Notes: generated from the sequence alone by a model not told the origin. A stretch of DNA of 64,000 bases from Thermoplasmatales archaeon (GCA_014361195.1 JACIWA010000001.1:186001-250000); one strand, 5' to 3'. Counted from the stretch's first letter, positions 8,386 to 15,672 are shown. Made by a program: numbers and translations.

Positions 8386-9125
8386 AGATTGGAATAATAG
8401 GAGGAACGGGATTTTATGAAATGGAAGGGGAGGAAATAGAAATAGAAACCTCTTATGGAAGCATCTCCTCTTTTCTCCTTGAAAAAAATGGTAAAAGGGT
8501 GTTATTCATACCAAGGCACGGCAAAAACCACAGGCCAGCGCACACCGTAAATTATCATGCAAATATTCAGGCAATGAAAAATTTTGGGGCAGAAGCAATA
8601 ATTGGGATAAGCAATGTTGGGTCAATGAAAAAAGAGATAAAGCGGGGGGAGATTTTTATTCCAGATGATTTCATTGATTTAAGCGGGAGGAAATGCACTT
8701 TTTATGATGAAAGGGCAATTCATATTGATATGAGCAATCCTTTTTGCCCGGTTTTAAGAAAAATAATTGTTGAAGAAGCAAGAAAAAGGGAGAGATATCA
8801 TGAAGGAGTTTATATTGTTACAAATGGCCCGAGGCTTGAAACAAAAGCGGAAATAAATTTCTTCAGAAATTTTGCAGATGTTGTTGGAATGACATTGATG
8901 CCAGAATTAGCGCTTGCAAGAGAAATGGGAATATGCTATGCATCTATTTGCCTTGTTTCAAATTATGCAGTAGGAATGCAGGAAAAACTTTCAGCAAGAG
9001 AAATAAAGGAAATGGTGAATGAAAAAAAGAAAATCATAATTGAAATTGTTGATGATTGCATTAAAAGAATTCCTGAAAAAAGAATTTGCGAATGCAGAAA
9101 AGCAATAGAAGAAGGAAAAATTTAA
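8382..9125 (+). CDS. MTA/MTI-type purine nucleoside phosphorylase (6-oxopurine features)
   Basis: Phosphorolytic enzyme of the PNP/MTAP family, 247 residues, full length. Seen: IIGGTGFYEM, FIPRHGKNHRPAHTVNYHAN, GISNVGSM, NGPRLETKAE and GMTLMPELALAREMG. At the base-recognition position it reads VSNYAVG, where adenine-specific MTA phosphorylases have an Asp (TDYD) and 6-oxopurine enzymes have Asn; by that rule it should prefer methylthioinosine, inosine or guanosine. This suits a pathway in which MTA is first deaminated, as known for Methanocaldococcus. The start at 8382 has a GGAGG ribosome binding site at 8371 and overlaps the permease stop; an upstream in-frame start at 8349 lies inside the permease gene. 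Confidence 0.88.
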   Translation: MKIGIIGGTGFYEMEGEEIEIETSYGSISSFLLEKNGKRVLFIPRHGKNHRPAHTVNYHANIQAMKNFGAEAIIGISNVGSMKKEIKRGEIFIPDDFIDLSGRKCTFYDERAIHIDMSNPFCPVLRKIIVEEARKRERYHEGVYIVTNGPRLETKAEINFFRNFADVVGMTLMPELALAREMGICYASICLVSNYAVGMQEKLSAREIKEMVNEKKKIIIEIVDDCIKRIPEKRICECRKAIEEGKI

Positions 9126-9140
9126 GCTTTTTAAGAAAGA

Positions 9141-10316
9141 TTATCTTGCAACTATGTGAATTATATCTCCGTCTCTCAGCTCATAATCCGCTCCAACAAT
9201 TTTTTTCCTCCTTACATCAATTGCTTTTATGAATCCTTCAGCAAGATCACTATGAACCTTTCTTGCTAGCTCAATAACTTTTGAGCCAGAGGGCAACAAA
9301 AATGCATCTGGAAGAACATTTCCATCCTTATCAGTTAGCTTATTTTCATCTTCAACAGGATAAACAGTTATCAATTTAAGTAAATCAAAAACTGCGGTAT
9401 CAATGCATTTCTGCACACCTGTTGAGCCAAATCTCTCAAGAACTCTCTTTTTTATATATTCAAGCCCTTTATTCTGCAATTCATCGAGCTCCTTCAAAAC
9501 TTTAAAGCTTTTATCTCCTGGCTTATATTCAATAAATCCCTTTTCACTTGCCTTAATTAAAGCAAGCTCACTTGATGCGGAAGTAGGGATTGCATAATCT
9601 CCTTTCAATTTATTTATAATTTCATCTCCCGCCTTATCCGCCTTATTCAGGGCAAGCAATATTGGCTTTGCCTCCTTTCTTATTGTTGAGGAAAGAAGGA
9701 AAAGATCTTTATCACTCCAGAAGGAAGGGTCAGAGGGTAAATTCAGCTTTTTAATTGCTCTCTTTATTTCCTCTTCTTTTATTCCAAGCCCAGCAAGCTT
9801 TTCTGCAAGAATTTTTTCAATTTTCTCTTCTCCCATAGAGCATTTCCTGCTCAAACGCTTCCAGTCACGCTCTATTATTCCCTTTATCCAGTAATCTATT
9901 TCCTCTTCAAGGAATTTTATATCATTTTCTGGATTATGCTTTCCAATCTCGCAAGCCCTTCCTTCCTCATCTGTTGAGCCTGATACATCAACAACATGAA
10001 TTAAACAGCTTGCCTGTCTCAAGTCATCCAGAAATTTGTTTCCAAGGCCTCGTCCTTCATGAGCTTTTGGAACAAGTCCCGCTACATCTATTGCCTCAAT
10101 GGCCACATATCTTATTCCATCAATGCATTTTGAATTTCTTGGATTGCATTTAAGATTGAATTCCCTGCAAGGGCATTTTGTCCTTGCATACATTATTCCA
10201 ACATTTGCATTTATGGTTGTAAAGGGATAGTCAGCAATTTCAGCATTTGCATAAGTAGCGGAATTGAAGAAAGTTGTTTTCCCTACATTTGGCTTACCAA
10301 CTATTCCAATCTGCAT
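9141..10316 (-). CDS. YchF/Obg-like GTPase with TGS domain
   Basis: A 391-residue archaeal member of the YchF/OLA1-like branch of Obg GTPases, thought to act on ribosomes or translation factors. The P-loop GKPNVGKTTFFNS opens the protein; the G3 motif appears as DVAGLVPKAHEGRGLGN, G4 as LALNKADKAG, and the C-terminal 70 residues form the TGS domain ending in YELRDGDIIHIVAR. A Cys cluster (KCPCREFNLKCNPRNSKC) between G1 and G3 is typical of this archaeal group. It is directly downstream of a small conserved gene, 2 bases apart, and so lies in the operon starting at 11008. Confidence 0.9.
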   Translation of the reverse strand: MQIGIVGKPNVGKTTFFNSATYANAEIADYPFTTINANVGIMYARTKCPCREFNLKCNPRNSKCIDGIRYVAIEAIDVAGLVPKAHEGRGLGNKFLDDLRQASCLIHVVDVSGSTDEEGRACEIGKHNPENDIKFLEEEIDYWIKGIIERDWKRLSRKCSMGEEKIEKILAEKLAGLGIKEEEIKRAIKKLNLPSDPSFWSDKDLFLLSSTIRKEAKPILLALNKADKAGDEIINKLKGDYAIPTSASSELALIKASEKGFIEYKPGDKSFKVLKELDELQNKGLEYIKKRVLERFGSTGVQKCIDTAVFDLLKLITVYPVEDENKLTDKDGNVLPDAFLLPSGSKVIELARKVHSDLAEGFIKAIDVRRKKIVGADYELRDGDIIHIVAR

Positions 10317-10317
10317 T

Positions 10318-10584
10318 TTATCTGAAGTAATGCTTTTCTTCTTTCTTTTCTATTTTCTTTTCCTCAACTATATCAATTGCAATAATTGCTTCAATTGGAA
10401 TTATTCTTGTCATTCCTTTCTTTGCTCCATGTGTCTCATCCATTTTTATGCAAATTCCTCCTTCTTCCTTTGATATGTAGCAGTAGCCAACAAATGTTCC
10501 GCTTGTCTGCATCAGCTCCTCTCCTGGCCCAATTGAATAAACTATATATTTTGAGCCAACTGTTAGCTCCCTTTCCTCATTCAT
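10318..10584 (-). CDS. Small conserved hypothetical protein, 88 aa
   Basis: The protein carries a compact strand-rich block (YIVYSIGPGEELMQTSG, then FVGYCYISKEEGGICIKM and RIIPIEAIIAIDIVE) that resembles an Sm-like or other small beta-barrel fold; I cannot name a family. The ATG at 10584 is preceded by GGGAGG and overlaps the stop of the upstream regulator gene by eight bases (ATGAATGA), so translation is probably coupled. It sits between the wHTH regulator and the YchF-like GTPase gene, with two bases to the latter. The Lys/Glu-rich tail is probably disordered. Confidence 0.7.
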   Translation of the reverse strand: MNEERELTVGSKYIVYSIGPGEELMQTSGTFVGYCYISKEEGGICIKMDETHGAKKGMTRIIPIEAIIAIDIVEEKKIEKKEEKHYFR

Positions 10585-11008
10585 TTCTATACCTCCCTTC
10601 AATCAATTTCTGCAAGTGATGAACAGTTTCTTCATAATTATTCATTGCAACCTTTATATGAGCTTCAACAAAATTCCATGCCTTTGCAATATTTCCATAT
10701 CTTAACTTATATGTTTTTCTTGCATTTTTTCCTTCCTTCTTTTCTTCAAGAATATCAATGCTCTTCAGCTTGTTCAAATGCCTGTATACTGTTGCCTTTG
10801 TTGCATTTAAAGAAATCATCAGCTCATCAACTGTCCATTCTTTATTTGGATGAATCAAAAAATTTTCAAAAAGTTTGAATGCTATTGAATTTTCACTATC
10901 ATTTGCTCCAAGATAACCAATCATTTTTAAAAAATTTAGAGCAACTTTCCTGTAATCATCTTCATTTGTTAAAGGAGAAGTTTTTACAACTTTAATCTGA
11001 AATTCCAT
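10577..11008 (-). CDS. Winged-helix transcriptional regulator (ArsR/TrmB-like)
   Basis: A 143-residue protein with a winged HTH in the middle: KEWTVDELMISLNATKATVYRHLNKLKSIDILEE, where ATKATVYRHLNKL is the recognition helix. The C-terminal region (KAWNFVEAHIKVAMNNYEETVHHL) is helical and probably dimerises. It is the first gene of an operon with the 88-residue protein and the YchF-like GTPase. The ligand and target are unknown; autoregulation would be usual but no operator could be identified. The intergenic region upstream (11009-11073) is AT-rich and shared with the divergent small gene at 11074. Confidence 0.75.
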   Translation of the reverse strand: MEFQIKVVKTSPLTNEDDYRKVALNFLKMIGYLGANDSENSIAFKLFENFLIHPNKEWTVDELMISLNATKATVYRHLNKLKSIDILEEKKEGKNARKTYKLRYGNIAKAWNFVEAHIKVAMNNYEETVHHLQKLIEGRYRNE

Positions 11009-11073
11009 GTTTTTAATACCGCATGAATTTATAAATTTTCACAAAAAATTAATATTAAAAAATCTTTATTTTT

Positions 11074-11256
11074 ATGGTTAAATGTGAATTCTGCCTGAAT
11101 TTTGATGGAATTCGTTGTATAGAGGCGAGGGGAGTAAAATATAATAAAAAAATAGATCCTCTTGAAGAAATTTCCTGCCCATACTATTTTGAAAAAGGAT
11201 TTTTATTTGCATTACTTCCTCCATTTGATGATTACTTTTTCAATATTTTCAGATAA
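11074..11256 (+). CDS. Small Cys-containing protein, 60 aa, putative zinc site
   Basis: A short frame beginning MVKCEFCLNFDGIRCIEARG with Cys at residues 4, 7, 15 and 35, a spacing consistent with one zinc site. The C-terminus is hydrophobic (LFALLPPFDDYFFNIF). An AT-rich promoter-like stretch precedes the ATG. I see no named family; the gene could be spurious, but the ordered cysteines and isolated position between two real genes speak for coding. Confidence 0.5.
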   Translation: MVKCEFCLNFDGIRCIEARGVKYNKKIDPLEEISCPYYFEKGFLFALLPPFDDYFFNIFR

Positions 11257-11298
11257 ATTTACAAAAACCTTATAAACAGGAATAAATTAGAAGAAGAG

Positions 11299-11697
11299 AT
11301 GTTTGATAAAGAAGAGTTCGAGAGATGGATAAAGCAGGCGGAAAAAACTTTTGAAAGTGCGGTAAAAGATAAAAATAATGGAGATTATAACTGGTGCTGT
11401 TTTAAAGCACAGCAAGCGGGAGAATATGCGGTTAAGGGGCTTCTTTATGGATTAGGGATTTTTGCCTCCGGTCATTCAATAGTAAATTTACTCGGAAAAA
11501 TTAAGGATTTAGAGAAGGAGGAGATTTTAAGAGAAGCAAGATTGCTTGATCGCCACTATATTCCTCCCCGCTACCCAAATGCTCATCCAGAAGGAACTCC
11601 TTTTGAATATTATGATGCTGAAACCGCTGAAGAGGCTTTGAGAGCATCAAAAAAAATAATAGATTTTGTAAAAAGAGGAAGAGAAAAATGGAAATAA
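11299..11697 (+). CDS. HEPN-domain toxin of a HEPN/MNT module
   Basis: A 132-residue helical HEPN protein, the RNase-type partner of minimal nucleotidyltransferases. The active-site RX4-6H motif is present as RLLDRH (Arg81-Asp-Arg-His86) followed by YIPPRYPNAHPEG, a typical HEPN loop. WCCFKAQQAGEYAVKGLLY forms the dimer helix seen in the family. It overlaps the MNT gene by ten bases. By analogy with characterised HEPN/MNT pairs, the MNT partner adds AMP to the HEPN protein to silence it. Confidence 0.88.
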   Translation: MFDKEEFERWIKQAEKTFESAVKDKNNGDYNWCCFKAQQAGEYAVKGLLYGLGIFASGHSIVNLLGKIKDLEKEEILREARLLDRHYIPPRYPNAHPEGTPFEYYDAETAEEALRASKKIIDFVKRGREKWK

Positions 11698-12095
11698 TTC
11701 CATATCGTGAGGATATATTAAAATATGTCGAAAAATTGAAGGAAAAACTTGGAGCGAAACTGATTATATTATATGGTTCAATAGCAAAAGGAAATTTTGG
11801 AGTCGGGAGCGATATTGATATTTTAATTGTTTCAGATGCCCTGCCAGAAAATTTTCTTGAAAGATTAAAAGTTCTTTTTTTATTAAATGAATCATTTGCT
11901 CCAATAGAAGCGATTGGATATAAATCTGATGAATTCAGAAAAATGGTTGTTAATGCTCATCCAATAGCTTTAGATGCTCTTTATGAAGGAATTATACTCC
12001 ATAAAGATGAAAAATATGAAAAAGAAATAAGAAAAATTTTCAGGGAAGTGATGAAAAGAGTAAGAAAAGAAGATTTTGGATGGATAAAATTATAA
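11688..12095 (+). CDS. MNT-domain nucleotidyltransferase antitoxin
   Basis: A 135-residue minimal nucleotidyltransferase. The metal and nucleotide binding motif reads ILYGSIAKGNFGVGSDIDIL, fitting GS-x10-DxD. The rest is a short helical tail with many Lys and Glu. Its start lies inside the end of the HEPN gene, the usual arrangement for the pair. It marks the left end of the toxin-antitoxin islet of 11.3-16.6 kb. Confidence 0.88.
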   Translation: MEIIPYREDILKYVEKLKEKLGAKLIILYGSIAKGNFGVGSDIDILIVSDALPENFLERLKVLFLLNESFAPIEAIGYKSDEFRKMVVNAHPIALDALYEGIILHKDEKYEKEIRKIFREVMKRVRKEDFGWIKL

Positions 12096-12131
12096 CATTT
12101 TGTAATCAAATTGTTAGCAAATTGCGAAAAA

Positions 12132-12164
12132 TTTATATACTGAATCTGTATATATGTTTGGTGA
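12132..12164 (+). promoter_or_regulatory. Promoter and ribosome binding site of the pilin gene
   Basis: A strong archaeal promoter pattern: purine-rich CGAAAAA (BRE-like) leading into TTTATATAC at 12132-12140, then GGTGAT at 12160-12165 just before the ATG at 12171. A second TATA-like run (TGTATATATG) follows at 12148-12157. This is one of the clearest promoters in the window and suggests high expression. Confidence 0.5.
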
Positions 12165-12170
12165 TAAACC

Positions 12171-12656
12171 ATGATAGAAAAAATGAAAAGATGGATGAAA
12201 AATAAGGCGGGAGTGAGCCCAATTATAGCCATCATCTTAATGGTGGCTATAACAGTAGTGCTAGCAGCAACAATATACGTATGGGTAAGCGGATTCGGAA
12301 CAAGAAGCAAAGGAGCAGAAGAAGCATCCGCAACATGCCAGCTGGTAGGAACAACAACCCTGAAATTTACTCTGACAAAAGCACCACCGGGAGTAAACTA
12401 CTCCGCAGGAAACTTTTCAATAGAAGTAGTGAATGCATCTGATCCTACGAACAGAATCATCTATTATGGCACCACGTTAACGAACGCTACTTTTATCGAT
12501 GGCACAGTCTCTATTCCTGCAGTGGATGGTGGTTACTGGGATGCTGGAGAATCTATATACATAACTTTACCGAACACTATAAGAGGATATAAAGTTGCAT
12601 ATACAGTACAGGTTGTAGGAACAACAATTTTAAGCGGAGAGATGTTTATACCGTAA
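12171..12656 (+). CDS. Archaeal type IV pilin (class III signal peptide)
   Basis: A 161-residue pilin precursor. After a short basic leader (MIEKMKRWMKNKAG) comes VSPIIAIILMVAITVVLAAT, the conserved hydrophobic helix of archaeal type IV pilins (DUF1628 N-domain), with PibD/EppA-type processing expected before VSP. The remainder is a Thr/Asn/Gly-rich beta domain with many potential N-glycosylation sequons. No pilus ATPase or membrane platform gene is nearby. It lies between a HEPN/MNT pair and VapBC modules, has its own strong promoter and ends in a hairpin terminator. Its GC content and use of C-ending codons look higher than the surrounding toxin genes, fitting high expression. Confidence 0.88.
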   Translation: MIEKMKRWMKNKAGVSPIIAIILMVAITVVLAATIYVWVSGFGTRSKGAEEASATCQLVGTTTLKFTLTKAPPGVNYSAGNFSIEVVNASDPTNRIIYYGTTLTNATFIDGTVSIPAVDGGYWDAGESIYITLPNTIRGYKVAYTVQVVGTTILSGEMFIP

Positions 12657-12699
12657 ACCCCTCTTTCCCGCCTTCCTCTTTCCTTTATTTATTGCTATC

Positions 12700-12738
12700 A
12701 AGGGGCTGGTTTGCCTCAACCGCCCCTTTCCTTTTTTC
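12700..12738 (+). terminator. Hairpin and T-rich terminator after the pilin gene
   Basis: AAGGGGC at 12700-12706 pairs with GCCCCTT at 12722-12728, and inner GGTT pairs with AACC around a six-base loop. A T-rich run (TTTTTT) follows at 12732-12738. It lies 44 bases after the pilin stop and also borders the left end of the duplicated VapBC segment. Confidence 0.65.
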
Positions 12739-12846
12739 TTAATTTGATTTGTATGCGTTTTTCCTCAGCAAAATAGAATAGATGACTATTTTATCACCTT
12801 CCATTTCAAACAAAATTCTGAATTTACCCATCCTGCCTAAACTACC
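12739..12846 (-). pseudogene. RelE C-terminal remnant (copy A)
   Basis: Read on the minus strand this piece encodes GRMGKFRILFEMEGDKIVIY followed by SILLRKNAYKSN and a stop. That is the C-terminal half of a RelE/ParE toxin (GK-RI-F-hydrophobic-GD and the terminal RK-A/D-Y motif). A stop codon lies directly upstream, so nothing of the N-terminal half survives here. It sits just downstream of vapC and recurs at 15673-15780 with the same context. Confidence 0.7.
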
Positions 12847-12862
12847 TTAATGTTCTTTTAAT

Positions 12863-13249
12863 CTATAAAAATATTATCTCCACATCTTTTATTTTCTCAA
12901 AATCACTATCCATTGTCACAATTTTTAGGTTATTTGATTTAGCCAGTAAGTAATGGTATGAATCATCAAAATCAAGATTCATCTCTTCCGCTATTTTTGG
13001 TAAATTCTTATACAGATCTATATCAAGTGCTAATAAATCTATATTTGGTAGGATATCTTCGATAAACTTACCAAAATAGTCGAGTTTACCCAATTTGAAT
13101 AGAATAATACCGATTGAATGCAAAGAAAAATCGGATATCTTCAATTTTCCGATATTTTCTCGCAGAAATCTTTTACATTTTTCTTTTTTCTCCTGCTGGA
13201 GCATTATTTCCAAAAATATGTTTGTATCTATTAAAAACACTATCTCCAC
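12863..13249 (-). CDS. VapC-type PIN toxin (copy A)
   Basis: A 128-residue PIN-domain ribonuclease. Catalytic acids are visible in FLIDTNIFLE, NLDFDDSYHYLLA and VTMDSDFEK. The start is a GTG at 13247-13249 that overlaps the end of the vapB frame by ten bases; no ATG lies in a better position. The second copy at 15797-16183 differs at only three residues (I/V, A/V, N/K). It is followed by the RelE remnant, not by another gene. Confidence 0.88.
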   Translation of the reverse strand: MEIVFLIDTNIFLEIMLQQEKKEKCKRFLRENIGKLKISDFSLHSIGIILFKLGKLDYFGKFIEDILPNIDLLALDIDLYKNLPKIAEEMNLDFDDSYHYLLAKSNNLKIVTMDSDFEKIKDVEIIFL

Positions 13250-13446
13250 TCCATTGATTTATGCTGTAATTCTACCGATGCATATTTATTTTTAATATCC
13301 TTTAGCCCTCCCTCCCAACTGAAGCTGAAACTTTTCCTCATTTTTTTCTCATTTTCGATTTTCTTCTTTATTTCTTTCCACATTTCTATCGGAATTATTA
13401 CCTTCTTCTTTTTTCCTTTCTCATCGTAAATATATTCTATCTTCAT
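13240..13446 (-). CDS. VapB-type antitoxin (copy A)
   Basis: A 68-residue partner of the PIN toxin. It opens MKIEYIYDEKGKKKKVIIPI, a short beta-hairpin of the kind found in AbrB/Phd-like or DUF2281-like antitoxins, then a charged helix and a disordered tail ending SMEWR. A TATA-like AAAATATAATAATC lies about 25 bases before the ATG on the minus strand, so the pair has its own leaderless promoter. The duplicate at 16174-16380 differs at one residue (M/I). Confidence 0.8.
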   Translation of the reverse strand: MKIEYIYDEKGKKKKVIIPIEMWKEIKKKIENEKKMRKSFSFSWEGGLKDIKNKYASVELQHKSMEWR

Positions 13447-13676
13447 ATTTTATGAATATTTTCAGATTATTATATTTTACTTCTTCCCGCACTTGCCCAT
13501 TTTCAGCGACTTCCAAATTCCTTGCCTCTTCTATTTCTCTTTTTATCTCCTCATAAATTTCCTTAATTGGATATTCCTTGATAAAAATATTTGTCTTCTA
13601 TATAAAATCTCCGAAAAAAACCTTTTTCCAGCCTCCTCTTTCCTTTTTTGCCCCCACCCATCTTTCCTTGTTTTAT
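13447..13676. other. Intergenic debris between vapB copy A and the RelE-like gene
   Basis: No intact gene. The left part is the vapB promoter and, on the minus strand, the RelB tail EFGSR-stop shared with copy B. From 13600 to 13425 one minus-strand frame stays open without an ATG (NIFIKEYPIKEIYEEIKREI is part of it), perhaps a fragment of another antitoxin. 13613-13650 contains a C/T-rich patch resembling the cassette borders elsewhere in the islet. Confidence 0.45.
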
Positions 13677-13901
13677 CTATTTTTGTAGATTTTCTTTCTC
13701 CTCCTCTTTTATTTGATAGATTATCCTGTACTTTCCGATTCTTTTTCTCCAAAAACCTTTGAGAGGATGGGTTAAAGGAATACCTGAATATGGATCTTGC
13801 AAAATTTCTTTCATAATCTTCTTTACTCTATTTCTTGTTTTTTCATCCAATCTTTTCACAGATTTTATAAAAATTTTAGATAAAACCACTTTATAACTCA
13901 T
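13677..13901 (-). CDS. RelE/ParE-family toxin, C-terminus probably frameshifted
   Basis: A 74-residue toxin. VVLSKIFIKSVKRLDEKTR, the central HPLKGFWRKRIGKYRIIYQI and the order of strands match RelE. After EEEKENLQK it stops, shorter than usual. In the neighbouring frame the DNA reads TKIDKTRKDGW, which resembles the normal terminal strand ending in a TRKD/HRKD motif, so a frameshift in an A-rich run near 13690 probably removed the last strand. It may therefore be inactive. The start overlaps the antitoxin stop by four bases. Confidence 0.75.
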   Translation of the reverse strand: MSYKVVLSKIFIKSVKRLDEKTRNRVKKIMKEILQDPYSGIPLTHPLKGFWRKRIGKYRIIYQIKEEEKENLQK

Positions 13902-14095
13902 AGAATTTCATCAATTTCATTTATACTTGCTTTAACAAATTCCCCTTTTTCTATTTCCTCCATTCCCTTTTTTATTCTTTTCATTGATTCTTCATCTAAA
14001 ACTTCTTCGAGAGTCTCTATTATACTAAGGTTCATTTTTTGGACTTCATATAGCTTTTGAATCAAATCCACTGGGACTCTAACTGTTTTTTCCAT
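13898..14095 (-). CDS. RelB-like antitoxin
   Basis: A 65-residue partner to the RelE-like toxin. EKTVRVPVDLIQKLYEVQK forms a ribbon-helix-helix-like N-terminus, followed by an acidic helical tail (KRIKKGMEEIEKGEFVKA) of the type that wraps around RelE. I choose the ATG at 14095 because a TATA-like TTTTAAATATG lies about 25 bases upstream; a non-preferred start at 14116 would add seven residues. Confidence 0.75.
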   Translation of the reverse strand: MEKTVRVPVDLIQKLYEVQKMNLSIIETLEEVLDEESMKRIKKGMEEIEKGEFVKASINEIDEIL

Positions 14096-14152
14096 GAATC
14101 GAAAATTGAAGGACATATTTAAAATTGTGCTTTCTATTCCTGTGCCCGCTTT

Positions 14153-14346
14153 CCTTTTTTCTTAATTTGATTTTTTAATTGAAAAAATGTTTATTCATAA
14201 AGTATCTTCTTCAATTCTTCTGTTGAGAAAATTTTTACTTTATTTTGCTTTTTAAATACTTTTTCATCACTCCATATTCCAGCATTTAAGGACAATGCCA
14301 AAGCAAAATATGGAATATCTTTATTATGAGGAGCAATTTCTTTTGC
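14153..14346 (-). repeat. PIN 3'-half repeat, copy 1
   Basis: About 194 bp that match 14901-15094 at a 748-base offset. It covers the last third of the PIN gene (from KEIAPHNKDIPYF to the stop) and about 40 bp beyond it. The match ends inside the coding region, where the two PIN genes diverge. Confidence 0.85.
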
Positions 14347-14610
14347 CTTCTCTCTATATTCAACAAATTCTTTAAATGGAATTATAGTAATTTGCTGTCT
14401 CATAAATTCAAAAATTTGCCCGAGTTCTTCTTTTGAAAGCTTGCTTCTTTTTGCTATTTCTCCTACATGTTTTCCGATTTCGTAAAATAAATATTCTGGT
14501 GCGATAAAATCAAATTTTCTCAAGATATAATTTAGTAAGAAAATATCAAAAGCTTTTCCTTTACTTAGTAAAGCAGAAAATATTCTATTTGCATCTACAA
14601 CTATCAGCAT
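14191..14610 (-). CDS. PIN-domain toxin (module 3)
   Basis: A 139-residue PIN protein. LIVVDANRIFSALLSKGKAF has the first catalytic Asp, IAPEYLFYEIGKH the conserved Glu, and APHNKDIPYFALALSLNAG the later acidic residues. The gene follows its antitoxin with one base between stop and start. Its last 50 codons are nearly identical at DNA level to the end of the disrupted PIN gene at 14939-15367, while the N-terminal halves differ clearly, a sign of recombination. Confidence 0.87.
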   Translation of the reverse strand: MLIVVDANRIFSALLSKGKAFDIFLLNYILRKFDFIAPEYLFYEIGKHVGEIAKRSKLSKEELGQIFEFMRQQITIIPFKEFVEYREKAKEIAPHNKDIPYFALALSLNAGIWSDEKVFKKQNKVKIFSTEELKKILYE

Positions 14611-14611
14611 T

Positions 14612-14839
14612 TTATCTATAATTTACAAATTTCCTATAAACAGATTCATTAATCTTCTCACTCAATTCTTTAACATCTTTTTCATTTAATTGGCTTTTGG
14701 AAACCAATTTTTTAAGAGATAGTAACTTCTCCAACTCAGATTTAATCAATCTATTTATTGCTATTGAAATCGATGTCTCTGAAATATTTTTTATCTCCTC
14801 TTCTATTTCCTTTGGAATCTCAATTTTTATCTCAACCAT
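14612..14839 (-). CDS. Antitoxin of PIN module 3
   Basis: A 75-residue protein beginning MVEIKIEIPKEIEEEIKNIS, an RHH-like or amphipathic antitoxin N-terminus, with a charged helical tail (LNEKDVKELSEKINESVYRK). The ATG at 14839 lies about 27 bases after TTTAAATA on the minus strand, so a leaderless transcript is likely; a TTG further upstream is less plausible. Its first residues and its 55-bp upstream region match those of the antitoxin at 15364-15597. Confidence 0.8.
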   Translation of the reverse strand: MVEIKIEIPKEIEEEIKNISETSISIAINRLIKSELEKLLSLKKLVSKSQLNEKDVKELSEKINESVYRKFVNYR

Positions 14840-14900
14840 TATAAGTAATCTCAATATGTATTTAAATAATTACGCTTTTCTGCCCTCCTGCTTCCTCTTC

Positions 14901-15094
14901 CTTTTTTTCTTAATTTGATTTTTTAATCGAAAAAATGTTTATTCATATAGTATCTTCTTCAATTCTTCTGTTGAGAAAATTTTTACTTTATTTTGCTTTT
15001 TAAATACTTTTTCATCACTCCATATTCCAGCATTTAAGGACAATGCCAAAGCAAAATATGGAATATCTTTATTATGAGGAGCAATTTCTTTTGC
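14901..15094 (-). repeat. PIN 3'-half repeat, copy 2
   Basis: Counterpart of 14153-14346. Only isolated mismatches are seen over the end of the PIN reading frame and the following trailer. Confidence 0.85.
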
Positions 15095-15367
15095 TTTATT
15101 CAACCACATCTCATAGTCTGTTTTTGAAATTGTCTCAACTTTCCTTTGTAAAAGAGATACAAGGAATAGAAAAATTGTTTAATCTATTTTCGAAAATTCC
15201 ATTATTTTTTCTTTTTCCTTAAATAATTCTTCAAAAACATAATCTGGAGAAATAAGTTTATAGCCAAGATAGGGTAATCTTTCTATTAATTCTCTTCTTA
15301 AGCTATCTTTCTTAAAAAACGAGAAGAGAATGCTTGCATCTACTATCAAAATTTTGGGAAATTTCAT
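14939..15367 (-). pseudogene. PIN-domain toxin gene interrupted by an in-frame TAA (module 4)
   Basis: The intact N-terminal part (KFPKILIVDASILFSFFKKD through KEKEKIMEFSKID) starts at 15367 and hits TAA at 15179-15181. Reading on in the same frame gives LVSLLQRKVETISKTDYEMW then the conserved KAKEIAPHNKDIPYFALALS and a normal end KKILYE at 14939. One base change from a sense codon therefore explains the break. Total length (143 codons) agrees with the intact PIN gene of module 3. A 62-residue product would lack the second half of the active site. Confidence 0.8.
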
Positions 15368-15597
15368 TTAATTCCATGTCTTTCTGCGATTCTTTCCTTT
15401 ATTTTATCGGATAGCTTCATTATTTGTTCATCATTTAATTCACTATTCTCCAACAATTGATCAGCTATCTTAAATAGCAGTCTCTCGCTTATTTTATCTT
15501 TCAAGGCTTCATATACAATCCTATTTACTTCCTTTTCTCCCAATTTTTTTATTTCTTCCTCCAGCTCTTTCGGAATTTCAATTCTTATTTCAGCCAT
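15364..15597 (-). CDS. Antitoxin of PIN module 4
   Basis: A 77-residue protein starting MAEIRIEIPKELEEEIKKLG, related to the antitoxin of module 3 in its first 18 residues but different afterwards (VNRIVYEALKDKISERLLFK). Its stop overlaps the start of the broken PIN gene in an ATGA arrangement. The upstream 55 bp (15595-15649) are the same as those of module 3 with one mismatch, so both antitoxins share a promoter sequence. With its toxin disrupted, the antitoxin may persist as an orphan. Confidence 0.8.
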   Translation of the reverse strand: MAEIRIEIPKELEEEIKKLGEKEVNRIVYEALKDKISERLLFKIADQLLENSELNDEQIMKLSDKIKERIAERHGIK

Positions 15598-15672
15598 TAT
15601 AAGTAATCTCAATATGTATTTAAATAATTACGCTTTTCTGCTCTCCTGCTCCCGCCTTCCTCTTCTTTTTTC

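Larger units (their letters stand above)
12732..13520 (-). repeat. Duplicated VapBC segment, copy A (about 0.79 kb)
   Basis: This stretch matches 15666-16454 at a constant offset of 2934 bases with only scattered single-base differences. It holds a RelE C-terminal remnant, vapC, vapB, the vapB promoter and the last five codons (EFGSR) of a RelB-like gene. Identity ends abruptly at TTCCAAATTC. Confidence 0.9.

Noticed and set aside
13543-13752. 69-codon minus-strand frame as a separate gene
   Set aside because: It overlaps the RelE-like gene out of frame and has a basic, low-complexity translation; part of it is better explained as the frameshifted RelE end.
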